A stretch of DNA of 21,825 nt from a virus, in IMG/VR virus record IMGVR_UViG_3300017917_003357, positions 1 to 21,825 of that record; one strand, 5' to 3'. Positions 1 through 5,655 of the stretch are shown one piece after another. Within the stretch, counting starts at the first letter, position 1. Every line of letters starts with the position of its first letter. The notes below the pieces were generated by a model. The model made no database searches and was not told the origin of the DNA. It worked only from the letters and a program-made list of their open reading frames with translations. The translations under genes were made by a program, and so were the position numbers.

Positions 1-105
1 TATTTGTAGCACGGGACAAGGATTTCCAGGGGACATATCAAAATCCTTAACCTTAGCAGCTAAATGACCTTCACAACACTTAGTACAATCACCACAAGAC
101 CTCAT
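1..105 (-). CDS. Cysteine-cluster protein, N-terminal part (cut by window edge)
   Basis: The reading frame starts at the ATG at 105-103 and runs off the window after 35 residues. The N-terminus MRSCGDCTKCCEGHLAAK contains Cys4, Cys7, Cys10 and Cys11, with a further Cys30 in a PGNPC motif. This CxxCxxCC head followed by a PG.PC element resembles the YkgJ/CxxCxxCC family of proposed zinc- or iron-chelating proteins, which have phage members. Its role in phage is not known. It is the third gene of a tightly packed minus-strand operon: its start codon overlaps the stop of the zinc-ribbon-like gene (TAATG), so translational coupling is likely. The C-terminus is outside the window, so length and remaining ligands cannot be judged. 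Confidence 0.6.
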   Translation of the reverse strand, partial: MRSCGDCTKCCEGHLAAKVKDFDMSPGNPCPVLQI

Positions 106-320
106 TACCATTTACCTACAGGACACTTAGCCATTTCTAAAGTGGTTTTAGCCTTCATAAAGCATCCACACTTCTTACACCTAGCTCCATTAACCTTAAA
201 AAATTCACAGGTTTGACAGATTTTCAAACGGGATTCAGCCAACTCTTCGCTGGCTCTTGGCGTAGAAGGATTAAGCCAGTCAGTAAACTTAACATCAGAG
301 CCATTCTGGTCCTCACTCAT
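105..320 (-). CDS. Small zinc-ribbon-like phage protein (71 aa)
   Basis: The C-terminal half carries a dense cysteine pattern: CQTCEFF, then CKKCGC, then a final CPVGKW. Two CxxC knuckles about ten residues apart, closed by the C-P-x-G-K-W tail, suggest a small zinc-binding fold. Short proteins with this C..C...C..CGC...CP.GKW layout recur in tailed phages with no assigned function. The N-terminal 30 residues are acidic and probably flexible. The gene overlaps its upstream neighbour by four bases (ATGA) and its stop overlaps the start of the next gene, so it is mid-operon. Metal binding is inferred from the cysteine spacing only. Confidence 0.65.
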   Translation of the reverse strand: MSEDQNGSDVKFTDWLNPSTPRASEELAESRLKICQTCEFFKVNGARCKKCGCFMKAKTTLEMAKCPVGKW

Positions 321-913
321 ATAACAATCCTCTCTGGTTCGCCTATTAGCGACTTATCCACGGTAGTCCATAATTGATGAGACATACTAGGATTAATCTT
401 AGCATGTAATCCTGGGATATCGTAGACATACTTAAAACCACCCTTCTTAGACTCTCTGATACCCCATTCGCCAGAGTAATCAAGCTTTGAGGACTCAAAC
501 ACGAATAGGTAGTAAACCTTCTCATCCTGCTTATCAGGTATGGTTTTCCAGTCTTCTTCAGCTTTAGCCAGACATACATAATAGTCAGCATGTGTTTGAT
601 TTATGCTTTCTACCATAGCTTCTAATGAGCCATGTTTTCCTAGCCTACTCCCCGAAAATTTCAGGGTTCCGTTTTTTGGATCATATACCCCAGACTTAAT
701 GGAAAATGACTGCCCAGTAGACAGGGTTAGATCCTTTGACACGGCATGTGACCTATTGGGCTTCCAGTCATTGTCCAAACCATTATCTTTTAAGGTTTCG
801 GCAATAAGCTCTTCTAGGAATTCAGATATAGCAGGTAGCCTATATAGCATGTGATGAATTTTTAACTTTCCTACAAGGAATAACCTTAATATATCTTTAA
901 TCTTATCTACCAT
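317..913 (-). CDS. Hypothetical protein, first gene of the minus-strand operon (198 aa)
   Basis: I do not recognise a family with certainty. The protein has a helical N-terminus (about residues 1-45) and a mixed central and C-terminal region without signal peptide or membrane segment. A strand-like segment ending SIKSG, followed by a FSGSR motif and a YYVCLA strand, recalls the core of PD-(D/E)xK-type restriction endonucleases, where the Lys of a short beta strand is catalytic. The acidic partners are not clearly visible, so this is only a suggestion. The start codon lies 6 nt after a TACAAT -10 box, so the mRNA is probably leaderless; no Shine-Dalgarno sequence precedes the ATG. It overlaps the next gene by ATGA. 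Confidence 0.55.
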   Translation of the reverse strand: MVDKIKDILRLFLVGKLKIHHMLYRLPAISEFLEELIAETLKDNGLDNDWKPNRSHAVSKDLTLSTGQSFSIKSGVYDPKNGTLKFSGSRLGKHGSLEAMVESINQTHADYYVCLAKAEEDWKTIPDKQDEKVYYLFVFESSKLDYSGEWGIRESKKGGFKYVYDIPGLHAKINPSMSHQLWTTVDKSLIGEPERIVI

Positions 914-919
914 TATTCT

Positions 920-948
920 ATTGTATCGTAAAGGTTTTTCTAAGTCAA
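920..948 (-). promoter_or_regulatory. Sigma70-type promoter of the minus-strand operon
   Basis: On the minus strand TTGACT (948-943) is followed after exactly 17 nt by TACAAT (925-920). Only 6 nt then remain to the ATG at 913. This is the closest match to a full -35/-10 consensus in the window, and it puts the transcription start at or next to the start codon (leaderless mRNA). Confidence 0.75.
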
Positions 949-974
949 TCTATACCACCAAATGTGTACATATT

Positions 975-989
975 TGCATTCTTAATGCA
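975..989. promoter_or_regulatory. Small hairpin/operator-like palindrome between divergent promoters
   Basis: TGCATT and AATGCA flank a 3-nt spacer. The site lies between the leftward promoter at 920-948 and the rightward promoter at 1091-1096. The same gap also holds a direct repeat GGGTTTGTA (990-998 and 1005-1013) and two copies of CGGCGGA, about 28 bp apart. It could be a control region for the divergent operons, but no regulator is identified. Confidence 0.3.
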
Positions 990-1090
990 GGGTTTGTACA
1001 TAGGGGGTTTGTAGCCTCTATTTCGGCGGACTTAAAAACGGCTTTGCTATACGGCGGAACTTTAAGACTGTTTATCTTATTTAATGGATG

Positions 1091-1096
1091 TATAAT
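1091..1096 (+). promoter_or_regulatory. -10 box for the first rightward structural gene (leaderless)
   Basis: TATAAT ends 6 nt before the ATG at 1103, so the transcript should begin at or next to the start codon. No clear -35 box is visible at 16-18 nt, and there is no Shine-Dalgarno sequence. The upstream dinucleotide TG directly abuts the hexamer rather than being spaced by one base, as it is in the other promoters here. Confidence 0.6.
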
Positions 1097-1102
1097 ACAG
1101 GT

Positions 1103-1384
1103 ATGACTACTCACGCACTTACTACGCTTAGCAACACTACCGCCACCCGCTTGACTCCAAACGGAATTCACTCAGGGTTGGATCTTACTATTCAAAATGT
1201 TCACGCTTCTGCCATTGTTTATCTTGGTGGCGAAGGTGTTACATCAACCAACTATGGCTACCGTCTTGACCCAGCAACCGCATGGTCAATTGAACTTACA
1301 GGCTACGATGCAATTTATGCAATCACAGATACAAATGGATCAAAGGTTGCAGTACTAAAAACTAATCTAGAATCAGGTATGTAA
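1103..1384 (+). CDS. Small virion-type structural protein (93 aa)
   Basis: The protein is rich in Thr, Ala and short beta-type segments. Its central pattern, in which IVYLGGEGVT is followed by YGYRLDPATAW and a strand ending IYAITDTNG, resembles small beta-sandwich proteins often encoded beside head or tail genes of tailed phages. A five-codon-longer start at 1088 would lie across the -10 box, so 1103 is preferred. The stop codon lies one base before the next start (1386). It is the first gene of the rightward structural region. A role in the virion is inferred from context and composition; the exact part is unknown. Confidence 0.65.
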   Translation: MTTHALTTLSNTTATRLTPNGIHSGLDLTIQNVHASAIVYLGGEGVTSTNYGYRLDPATAWSIELTGYDAIYAITDTNGSKVAVLKTNLESGM

Positions 1385-1385
1385 T

Positions 1386-2216
1386 ATGGCACGGTTTACA
1401 ACTAGAGGACCTAAAGGCGACACTGGAGCAGCAGGTAGCGGTTCACCTACAGACACATTTAGCAAAATAATTTTAACAAATAATGGTACAACAGACAACA
1501 TTAAAGTTGGTGACGATATTTACCTTGGTGATGGAAATGTTGCAAACAGTATTGTACTTAAAGGCCAGCAGAATGAAACAAATGCTGGCATTGTCTTGGG
1601 TAGCGGAAAAACTGAAAAGATCTCAACAGATGGATCTAATTTAAGCGTTGAAGCAGATAACGACATTGTTCTTTATCCTGGTAGCACATACGCATATATT
1701 GACACACCAGAGTTAGACGGTGGAAATCGTATTGCAACCTGGGACTATGTTCAGTCTGGTCGTCATGGTTCATCTGCTTCTTACTGGAGCACAGAAGATC
1801 AAACAGGAACTGTTAACTCAATACAGCCAATGACAATAACAGACAATGACTGGGAAACTGGAATCTCTGTAGCAAATAACTCAAGAATCACAATGGCTAA
1901 TACAGGTAAATACAATATTGCATTTTCTGCACAACTTCGTCAAACTAATTCATCTGGCGTTGTAAATATTTGGCTTGCAAAAAATGGAACAGCAGTAGCA
2001 AACTCAAATACTAAGGTTTCAATGAGTGCAAATGATCCTTGGAATGTTGCAGCGTGGAACTTTTTTGTAGATGCAGCAGCAAATGATTACTATCAAATTA
2101 TGTGGTCATCAGATAGTGCTAGCTCTAAAATAGAAGCAGAAGCAGCAACTGGTTCTGGTGCAACACTACATCCAGCAATTCCTTCTGTTATTATTACAGT
2201 TAATCAAGTTGGATAA
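1386..2216 (+). CDS. Collagen-like fibre protein with C1q-like C-terminal domain (276 aa)
   Basis: Residues 8-17 form a short Gly-X-Y stretch (GPKGDTGAAG), a collagen-like trimer-forming element common near the N-terminus of phage fibres. The middle (about 25-120) is a beta-rich shaft with motifs such as DDIYLGDGN and ADNDIVLYPGS. The C-terminal 140 residues look like the jelly-roll found in many phage fibres: a strand GKYNIAFSAQLRQ, then VNIWLAKNGT, then a final VIITVNQVG. Such domains trimerise and often contact receptors. It is probably translated with the preceding gene. The Gly-X-Y part is far shorter than in the paralogue at 4133-4858. Confidence 0.8.
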   Translation: MARFTTRGPKGDTGAAGSGSPTDTFSKIILTNNGTTDNIKVGDDIYLGDGNVANSIVLKGQQNETNAGIVLGSGKTEKISTDGSNLSVEADNDIVLYPGSTYAYIDTPELDGGNRIATWDYVQSGRHGSSASYWSTEDQTGTVNSIQPMTITDNDWETGISVANNSRITMANTGKYNIAFSAQLRQTNSSGVVNIWLAKNGTAVANSNTKVSMSANDPWNVAAWNFFVDAAANDYYQIMWSSDSASSKIEAEAATGSGATLHPAIPSVIITVNQVG

Positions 2217-2226
2217 TCTTAAATAG

Positions 2227-2235
2227 TGATATAAT
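2227..2235 (+). promoter_or_regulatory. Extended -10 promoter TGATATAAT
   Basis: A TGnTATAAT box ends 9 nt before the ATG at 2245, giving a leader of about 0-3 nt. No Shine-Dalgarno sequence precedes the start. It belongs to the recurring promoter class of this window. Confidence 0.6.
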
Positions 2236-2244
2236 CATCTTATT

Positions 2245-2529
2245 ATGTCAGCACAAGATTGGGCAGGATTTTCACTAACATTATTGTCAATATCTGGCAT
2301 AATACTAAGCGGTATTCGTTGGTACATAAAGGTTCAAATTAAGCCAATAGAGGAAGCAGTTCAGGATATTAGATCTGAAACTAAAACTAACGGCGGAAGC
2401 TCAATGCGAGATGAAATCAAAGCTATTAAAGCAGAACAAGAAGACGCAAGAGAGCGTCGCAAGGCAACAAGTGAAAAAGTAGATCACCTATATGATCTAT
2501 TTGTTGAATATGTCTCTCGTCCTAGATAA
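2245..2529 (+). CDS. Putative holin-like membrane protein (94 aa)
   Basis: One hydrophobic segment (about residues 5-30, FSLTLLSISGIILSGIRWYI) is followed by a charged helical region (about 34-90) rich in Glu, Lys and Arg, with a probable coiled coil. This single-span plus coiled-coil layout matches the DUF2746-type proteins proposed as holins or lysis accessory proteins in actinobacteriophages. The protein has no catalytic motif. A spanin-like or tail-associated membrane protein is possible instead. The lysozyme-like gene is 2.4 kb away on the other strand, so a lysis cassette is not contiguous. Its stop abuts the converging monooxygenase gene, with no terminator in between. Confidence 0.6.
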   Translation: MSAQDWAGFSLTLLSISGIILSGIRWYIKVQIKPIEEAVQDIRSETKTNGGSSMRDEIKAIKAEQEDARERRKATSEKVDHLYDLFVEYVSRPR

Positions 2530-3303
2530 TTAACGTTCAGCATTTTCTTTTACAAACTCATGAATCCTATGATATTCTTTATCTTCTTTATGTCTTCTTA
2601 TCATTATGTCTGTAATACCAGAAGCCTCTAATTCTTTTACCCGTTCCAATATGTGCTCTTTTGTGCCGTAAAAAGTTCTATCTTTAATATCTTTTCTAAC
2701 ATTTTTTAGTTCATTCTCTGCTTGTTCTTTTGTATCACGAATCAAGAAGTTAACTAAAGCCATTTTTTTGATATTAAAATCAACTCTATTTCTGTCATTG
2801 TCATATAAGTCTAGAGTAAAAGCACTGTAGTCCCCATACTTTTTTGCAAGAGCCAAAGAGTCATCTGCCATACCAGATATGACAAGCTCTGGTATTTTTT
2901 TGATAGACAAAACTTTTTCTAGCCATTTATCTGAGTAAGCAACCCTTTTTCTAGTATCATCAATTAGTTCACCAATGTATAAAGATTTTGTAACTATATC
3001 TTCACCATTTTCAACTCTGCCAGGAACTATATTAAACATAATTCTGTCTTTTGCTATTTCGTCAAAAGCATCGTACATCATGACAAAATACTCTGGGCTA
3101 ATTGCATAAGGCCTTATAGCTATCATATGTTTTATTTTTTGATTTTGATCTAGGACATGAGCAGCTCTTATCCAATTGGCAGGATCTGTTGAATGATATG
3201 TGTATAGTATTGAGTAGTATCTATTTTGGTCAAGAGTGTCTAAAGTCTTTTTAAGGTTATCCACTTTTGGGTCTTCAAAAACTGACATCCAATGGTATCT
3301 CAT
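2530..3303 (-). CDS. Luciferase-like (LLM) flavin or F420-dependent monooxygenase (257 aa)
   Basis: The sequence follows the luciferase-like TIM-barrel pattern. A strand and motif HMIAIRPYAISPEYF (about residues 59-73) matches the family's 'RPG..SP' element. RIMFNIVPG (87-95) matches the 'GR...N.V.G' motif after the helix. The C-terminal GTKEHILERVKELEASGI (213-230) corresponds to the typical 'G..e.v...l......G' helix. At 257 residues it is shorter than SsuD-type enzymes (about 380), so some insertions are missing. Family members oxidise small substrates with reduced FMN or F420; the substrate here cannot be told. It is a metabolic gene on the opposite strand inside a structural region. A TATACT box lies 8 nt before its start. 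Confidence 0.8.
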   Translation of the reverse strand: MRYHWMSVFEDPKVDNLKKTLDTLDQNRYYSILYTYHSTDPANWIRAAHVLDQNQKIKHMIAIRPYAISPEYFVMMYDAFDEIAKDRIMFNIVPGRVENGEDIVTKSLYIGELIDDTRKRVAYSDKWLEKVLSIKKIPELVISGMADDSLALAKKYGDYSAFTLDLYDNDRNRVDFNIKKMALVNFLIRDTKEQAENELKNVRKDIKDRTFYGTKEHILERVKELEASGITDIMIRRHKEDKEYHRIHEFVKENAER

Positions 3304-3311
3304 AGTATTTA

Positions 3312-3317
3312 AGTATA
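3312..3317 (-). promoter_or_regulatory. -10 box for the luciferase-like gene (leaderless)
   Basis: On the minus strand TATACT ends 8 nt before the ATG at 3303. The surroundings (3311-3350) are almost pure A/T, so other TATA-like hexamers exist and no -35 box stands out. No Shine-Dalgarno sequence is present. Confidence 0.4.
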
Positions 3318-3396
3318 TACTATATATAATATATATATAAAAACCTTACTAGTTAGGTATTCTTTTCTTTTATATATATTAAAAGTATACACCATC

Positions 3397-3505
3397 AATA
3401 CCCTGGCTTATTGGTATAAAACGGACATTTGGTATAAGTAACACTATAACAATTTGATAACTCTTTAATACTCTGGTTTAACACTTAAATATAACGTTTT
3501 GTTAC
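3397..3505. repeat. Two degenerate copies of a composite regulatory repeat
   Basis: AATACCCTGGCTTA (3397-3410) recurs as AATACTCTGGTTTA (3467-3480), matching at 12 of 14 positions. Downstream in each copy is a TATAACnnTTTG element: TATAACAATTTGATAAC at 3445-3461 and TATAACGTTTTGTTAC at 3490-3505. TTGGTATAA also occurs twice (3411-3419 and 3429-3437). A further element copy lies at 5561-5577, before another rightward gene. These may be operator sites. Confidence 0.4.
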
Positions 3506-3525
3506 ATATAGTGTATTTTAAATAT

Positions 3526-3567
3526 TTGACGATGAATCATAGTAATTTTATAAATGAATGTTATAAT
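3526..3567 (+). promoter_or_regulatory. Promoter pair upstream of the hairpin RNA
   Basis: TTGACG (3526-3531) is followed after 17 nt by TATAAA (3549-3554), giving a start near 3561. A second, extended -10 box TGTTATAAT (3559-3567) gives a start near 3574, which is the first base of the hairpin stem. No protein gene lies between these promoters and the terminator-like hairpin. Confidence 0.5.
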
Positions 3568-3573
3568 TTATAC

Positions 3574-3633
3574 GGATTGACTCCTAGGTTGCTCTCTAAC
3601 CCACCCCACTGCCCCTAGGAGTCAATTCTTTTT
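3574..3633 (+). terminator. Rho-independent terminator-like hairpin
   Basis: A 15-bp stem (arms 3574-3588 and 3614-3628) is followed directly by TTTTT at 3629-3633. The 25-nt loop is unusually long for a simple terminator. The next rightward promoter begins 5 nt downstream. Confidence 0.6.
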
Positions 3634-3635
3634 AT
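3574..3635 (+). ncRNA. Candidate small hairpin RNA (about 60 nt)
   Basis: A promoter directly upstream and a terminator-like end bracket only about 60 nt. The predicted RNA starts with the 5' arm at 3574-3588 (GGATTGACTCCTAGG), has a 25-nt pyrimidine-rich loop with little G (3589-3613, core ACCCACCCCACTG), then the exact 3' arm at 3614-3628 with one G-U pair, and a U run. There is no start codon or ORF. The C-rich exposed loop could pair with G-rich ribosome-binding sites. It might instead be only a terminator that protects the downstream leaderless gene from read-through. I know of no RNA family that fits. Confidence 0.4.
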
Positions 3636-3637
3636 TA

Positions 3638-3646
3638 TGGTATAAT
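3638..3646 (+). promoter_or_regulatory. Extended -10 promoter TGGTATAAT (leaderless gene)
   Basis: The box ends 7 nt before the ATG at 3654, so the RNA should begin at or beside the start codon. No ribosome-binding site is visible. Confidence 0.65.
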
Positions 3647-3653
3647 CAGTGAT

Positions 3654-4049
3654 ATGTGTTCACCTACAATAGAAAAATTTGGAGCTACCCCAGCAAATAT
3701 ACAATGGACAGTTGTTCGTGGGGACTCAGCATCTTTTACAGTAGATTTTCTTGAAAATGATGAAGTTACAGCATTTGATACAACTGGGTGGACATATTCA
3801 GCAACGGCATACGATCCAACCCTAGATGTTCTTGATCCACTTACCGTTACCGTAAATGATGGGGTAGTAACAGTAACAGCTCCTGCTCAAGTAACAGCAA
3901 ACTGGGGTACAAGATATAAGCCTGTTGTATCAGAGCTTTCTTTTGATCTTCAAGTGGTAATTCCAGACGGTAACTCTACAATGACCTGGACTCCAGTCAT
4001 AGGAACAATCTGTGTTCTTGGAGATGTAACGCCTGTAGGTAGTTTATGA
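3654..4049 (+). CDS. Baseplate/fibre-type structural protein, BppU-like N-terminus (131 aa)
   Basis: The segment WTVVRGDSASFTVDF (about residues 19-33), followed by a strand around TGWTYSATAYDP, is the pattern of BppU-like N-terminal domains of phage baseplate proteins (a GD..SF.V core, then a Trp/Tyr-rich strand). A paralogue at 5656-6069 shares WTVVxGDxASFxV and the overall strand order. No other domain is evident. The gene is expected to be leaderless from the promoter at 3638-3646. Its stop overlaps the start of a 27-codon ORF (ATGA), and a collagen-like fibre gene follows. Assignment to the baseplate or fibre base is by similarity of pattern, not proof. Confidence 0.65.
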   Translation: MCSPTIEKFGATPANIQWTVVRGDSASFTVDFLENDEVTAFDTTGWTYSATAYDPTLDVLDPLTVTVNDGVVTVTAPAQVTANWGTRYKPVVSELSFDLQVVIPDGNSTMTWTPVIGTICVLGDVTPVGSL

Positions 4050-4129
4050 TAATTAAAATTAAAGATATTAATCCTAAGCTGCCACCACTTATTAAAATAA
4101 ATGGGACAGTATTTAAAGTAAAGAAGTAA
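4046..4129 (+). CDS. 27-residue basic miniprotein (possible)
   Basis: The ORF starts inside the stop of the previous gene (ATGA) and ends four bases before the next ATG, filling the gap exactly. The peptide is Lys/Ile-rich (8 Lys), with MIIKIKDINPKLPPLIKING and a VFKVKK end. Two short beta strands around a Pro-Pro turn can be imagined. No family is recognised. The perfect fit in the operon favours real translation, but such a short frame could arise by chance. Confidence 0.4.
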   Translation: MIIKIKDINPKLPPLIKINGTVFKVKK

Positions 4130-4132
4130 AAA

Positions 4133-4858
4133 ATGGCAATATCCAAAAGCATGGATTCGCCTTTAAAAAAATCTAACTACGCATCTAAAGTAGAAGAGTC
4201 ACAAACGCAACCAGAGACCAATGCCCTTACCTTCCTACCAGTTCCTGGACCACAAGGTGAAAAAGGCCCTAAAGGGGACACAGGGGCAAAAGGAGAACAA
4301 GGTTTGCAGGGACCACAAGGAGAAAAAGGGGATCCAGGGAAAAATGGTAAAAATGGCAAAGATGGAAAAAGCATTTTATCTCCATCAGAACAGATGCTTG
4401 GATGGGGTTATTATGAATCCAAAAATCCAAAGCAAATAAGAACAGGAATTGATAAAGGTGAAGACGGTTGGGTAAGCCTAAAGCTTTTTGATATTTTAGG
4501 AGATACTAATGAACAATATTTGCCAATTGGAAATGTATCTCTTTGGAATAAAACAACAGACAGAATAAACCTAAAAACACTCAACACTGGAGCTATTGTA
4601 ACAATTTGTTATAATATTTTATTGAGCACATACCTAACAAATACTGAGGTTTGGTTTAAAACTTTTGTGGGTGATGATCTTGCCTCTCCAGTTTCATATG
4701 TAGGAAATTTAAAATATCAATATGACTATGAGTTTACCGTTGAGCAAAAAATATTTGTCAAAGATGAAAAAATTAATGTATTTGGGGCAATTCCACAAAT
4801 AAGAACGGACAACTCTTGTGAGGCTGTCCTAAGATCAATTTTTATTTCTGTTGGATAA
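4133..4858 (+). CDS. Collagen-like fibre protein (241 aa)
   Basis: Residues 39-80 are fourteen uninterrupted Gly-X-Y triplets, beginning GPQGEKGPKGDTGAKG and turning Lys/Asn-rich (GKNGKNGKDGK) at the end. Charged X and Y residues are typical of bacterial and phage collagens, which can form triple helices without hydroxyproline. Pro occupies the Y position only once (GDP). The N-terminal 38 residues probably anchor to the virion. The C-terminal 160 residues are a beta-rich globular domain ending VLRSIFISVG, likely a trimerising C1q-like head. The gene follows the baseplate-type protein and the miniprotein and ends at a bidirectional terminator. A receptor-binding or decoration role is inferred. 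Confidence 0.75.
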   Translation: MAISKSMDSPLKKSNYASKVEESQTQPETNALTFLPVPGPQGEKGPKGDTGAKGEQGLQGPQGEKGDPGKNGKNGKDGKSILSPSEQMLGWGYYESKNPKQIRTGIDKGEDGWVSLKLFDILGDTNEQYLPIGNVSLWNKTTDRINLKTLNTGAIVTICYNILLSTYLTNTEVWFKTFVGDDLASPVSYVGNLKYQYDYEFTVEQKIFVKDEKINVFGAIPQIRTDNSCEAVLRSIFISVG

Positions 4859-4861
4859 AAA

Positions 4862-4890
4862 AAATACCCCCACATAAAGTGAGGGTATTT
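4862..4890. terminator. Bidirectional terminator between convergent genes
   Basis: A 12-bp stem with a single mismatch (AAATACCCCCAC at 4862-4873, GTGAGGGTATTT at 4879-4890) has a 5-nt loop. Read leftward it is followed by a long T run, giving a strong terminator for the lysozyme-like gene. Read rightward the T tract is weaker. It sits 3 nt after the collagen-like gene's stop. Confidence 0.85.
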
Positions 4891-4900
4891 CTTATTTAAT

Positions 4901-5452
4901 TTACTCAATTTTAAAAGGGAACTTCTTCATCCACATCTTTGTCTTAGCTGTGATCCCATGCCAGGCGGACCAATTCTTACCGCCATCACTCATATGATAT
5001 GCAATTTGTGCATTAATGACTGGATTTAAAAGATCTGAGTTTGTATCAAGATTAAACTTGGCACGACGCTCTGGACCTAAGTCACGAATCATGTTGATCT
5101 GAAATAGCCCATATGAACTATCTCCTGTTTCTGTATTTCCATTGAATCTAATTGGTTGCCCGTTAGATTCCTTTTTTGCTATAGCCCAAGCCTCTTTCAA
5201 GTCATGGCCCTTAAAACCAACTGCCTTTAGAACAAGGTATAAGTCCTTATCTGAAAGTACAGGTGCATTTTCATACTTTTTTAATATTTCTGCCCTAGAA
5301 ACCAAAAAAACCGCTTTGTGGGCGGTAGCTGATTTCTGAACGGTACTCTGTTTTAGTAAATTATTTTTGGTTGTAGCATTTGCATTATTTGCAAATACCG
5401 CAGACACTACCACCATTAACAATACCCCAAACCACGCTTTAGTTTCTCTCAT
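4901..5452 (-). CDS. Secreted lysozyme/lytic transglycosylase-like enzyme (183 aa)
   Basis: Residues 1-26 form a signal peptide: MRETK, a hydrophobic core GVLLMVVVSAVF, and a likely cleavage site after ANA. After a linker, the catalytic region shows the lysozyme-like (SLT) pattern. AWAIAKKESNG gives a probable catalytic Glu95. SSYGLFQIN matches the conserved SxGLxQI motif. NAQIAYHMSDGGKNWSAW corresponds to the 'n...a......G...W..w' end. Such enzymes cleave the glycan backbone of peptidoglycan. Export by signal peptide would allow endolysin action through the Sec route; a virion role is less likely but possible. A strong AGGAGG lies 8 nt before the start. It has its own promoter with a 5' hairpin and ends at a strong terminator. 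Confidence 0.85.
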   Translation of the reverse strand: MRETKAWFGVLLMVVVSAVFANNANATTKNNLLKQSTVQKSATAHKAVFLVSRAEILKKYENAPVLSDKDLYLVLKAVGFKGHDLKEAWAIAKKESNGQPIRFNGNTETGDSSYGLFQINMIRDLGPERRAKFNLDTNSDLLNPVINAQIAYHMSDGGKNWSAWHGITAKTKMWMKKFPFKIE

Positions 5453-5476
5453 AGTTTTTACCTCCTAAGAAACGAA

Positions 5477-5496
5477 TGAGACCCGTTTAGGTCTCA
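5477..5496 (-). promoter_or_regulatory. 5'-end hairpin of the lysozyme mRNA
   Basis: A 7-bp perfect stem (TGAGACC/GGTCTCA) with a 6-nt loop begins 5 nt after the -10 box on the minus strand, so it lies at the extreme 5' end of the transcript. It has no T tract, so it is not a terminator. It may stabilise the mRNA or be a DNA operator over the start site. Confidence 0.5.
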
Positions 5497-5501
5497 AATT
5501 A

Positions 5502-5531
5502 AGTATAGCACAAATCTACTCACAAGTACAA
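5502..5531 (-). promoter_or_regulatory. Promoter of the lysozyme-like gene
   Basis: On the minus strand TTGTAC (5531-5526) is followed after 18 nt by TATACT (5507-5502), preceded by the extended -10 bases TGC. The string TGCTATACTTA is identical in the promoter of the ribonucleotide reductase gene. Confidence 0.65.
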
Positions 5532-5535
5532 AATA

Positions 5536-5577
5536 ATGTCCGTTTTGTCTTATTTAAGTTTATAACGTTTTGATAAC
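5536..5577. repeat. Third copy of the intergenic regulatory motifs
   Basis: ATGTCCGTTTT (5536-5546) is the exact reverse complement of AAAACGGACAT at 3418-3428. TATAACGTTTTG (5561-5572) exactly matches 3490-3501. The full TATAACGTTTTGATAAC (5561-5577) matches 15 of 17 bases of 3445-3461. Both regions sit between a leftward enzyme gene and a rightward baseplate-type gene. Confidence 0.45.
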
Positions 5578-5598
5578 AAAAATTACTATACTTTTTGA

Positions 5599-5607
5599 TG
5601 GTATAAT
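5599..5607 (+). promoter_or_regulatory. Extended -10 promoter TGGTATAAT
   Basis: The box ends 48 nt before the ATG at 5656, so this gene would have a leader of about 40 nt. A purine-rich ribosome-binding region (AAAGAAAAAGAGGTG) lies upstream of the start. It is a leadered member of the otherwise often leaderless class. Confidence 0.6.
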
Positions 5608-5655
5608 AACTTTACCTGTATTATCAAATATTAAAGAAAAAGAGGTGTATTTGAT

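Larger units (their letters stand above)
3304..3653. other. 350-bp gene-free control region between divergent genes
   Basis: No credible coding sequence is present. From left to right it holds an A/T-only tract (3311-3350), paired copies of short degenerate motifs (3397-3505), a promoter pair (3526-3567), a 15-bp hairpin with a T tract (3574-3633) and another promoter (3638-3646). It separates the leftward luciferase-like gene from the rightward baseplate-type gene. Confidence 0.6.

Noticed and set aside
921-1106. Open frame of 61 codons on the plus strand with TTG start
   Set aside because: It crosses the divergent promoter region and the -10 box of the next gene, has no ribosome-binding site and an untypical composition.
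3311-3380. A/T-only tract as a replication origin
   Set aside because: No iterons, initiator gene or DnaA-type boxes are visible; such tracts are common in AT-rich phage intergenic DNA.
4177-4374. Minus-strand Pro-rich frame opposite the collagen-like gene
   Set aside because: It is the antisense shadow of Gly-X-Y codons (GGN reads as NCC), with no start signals.
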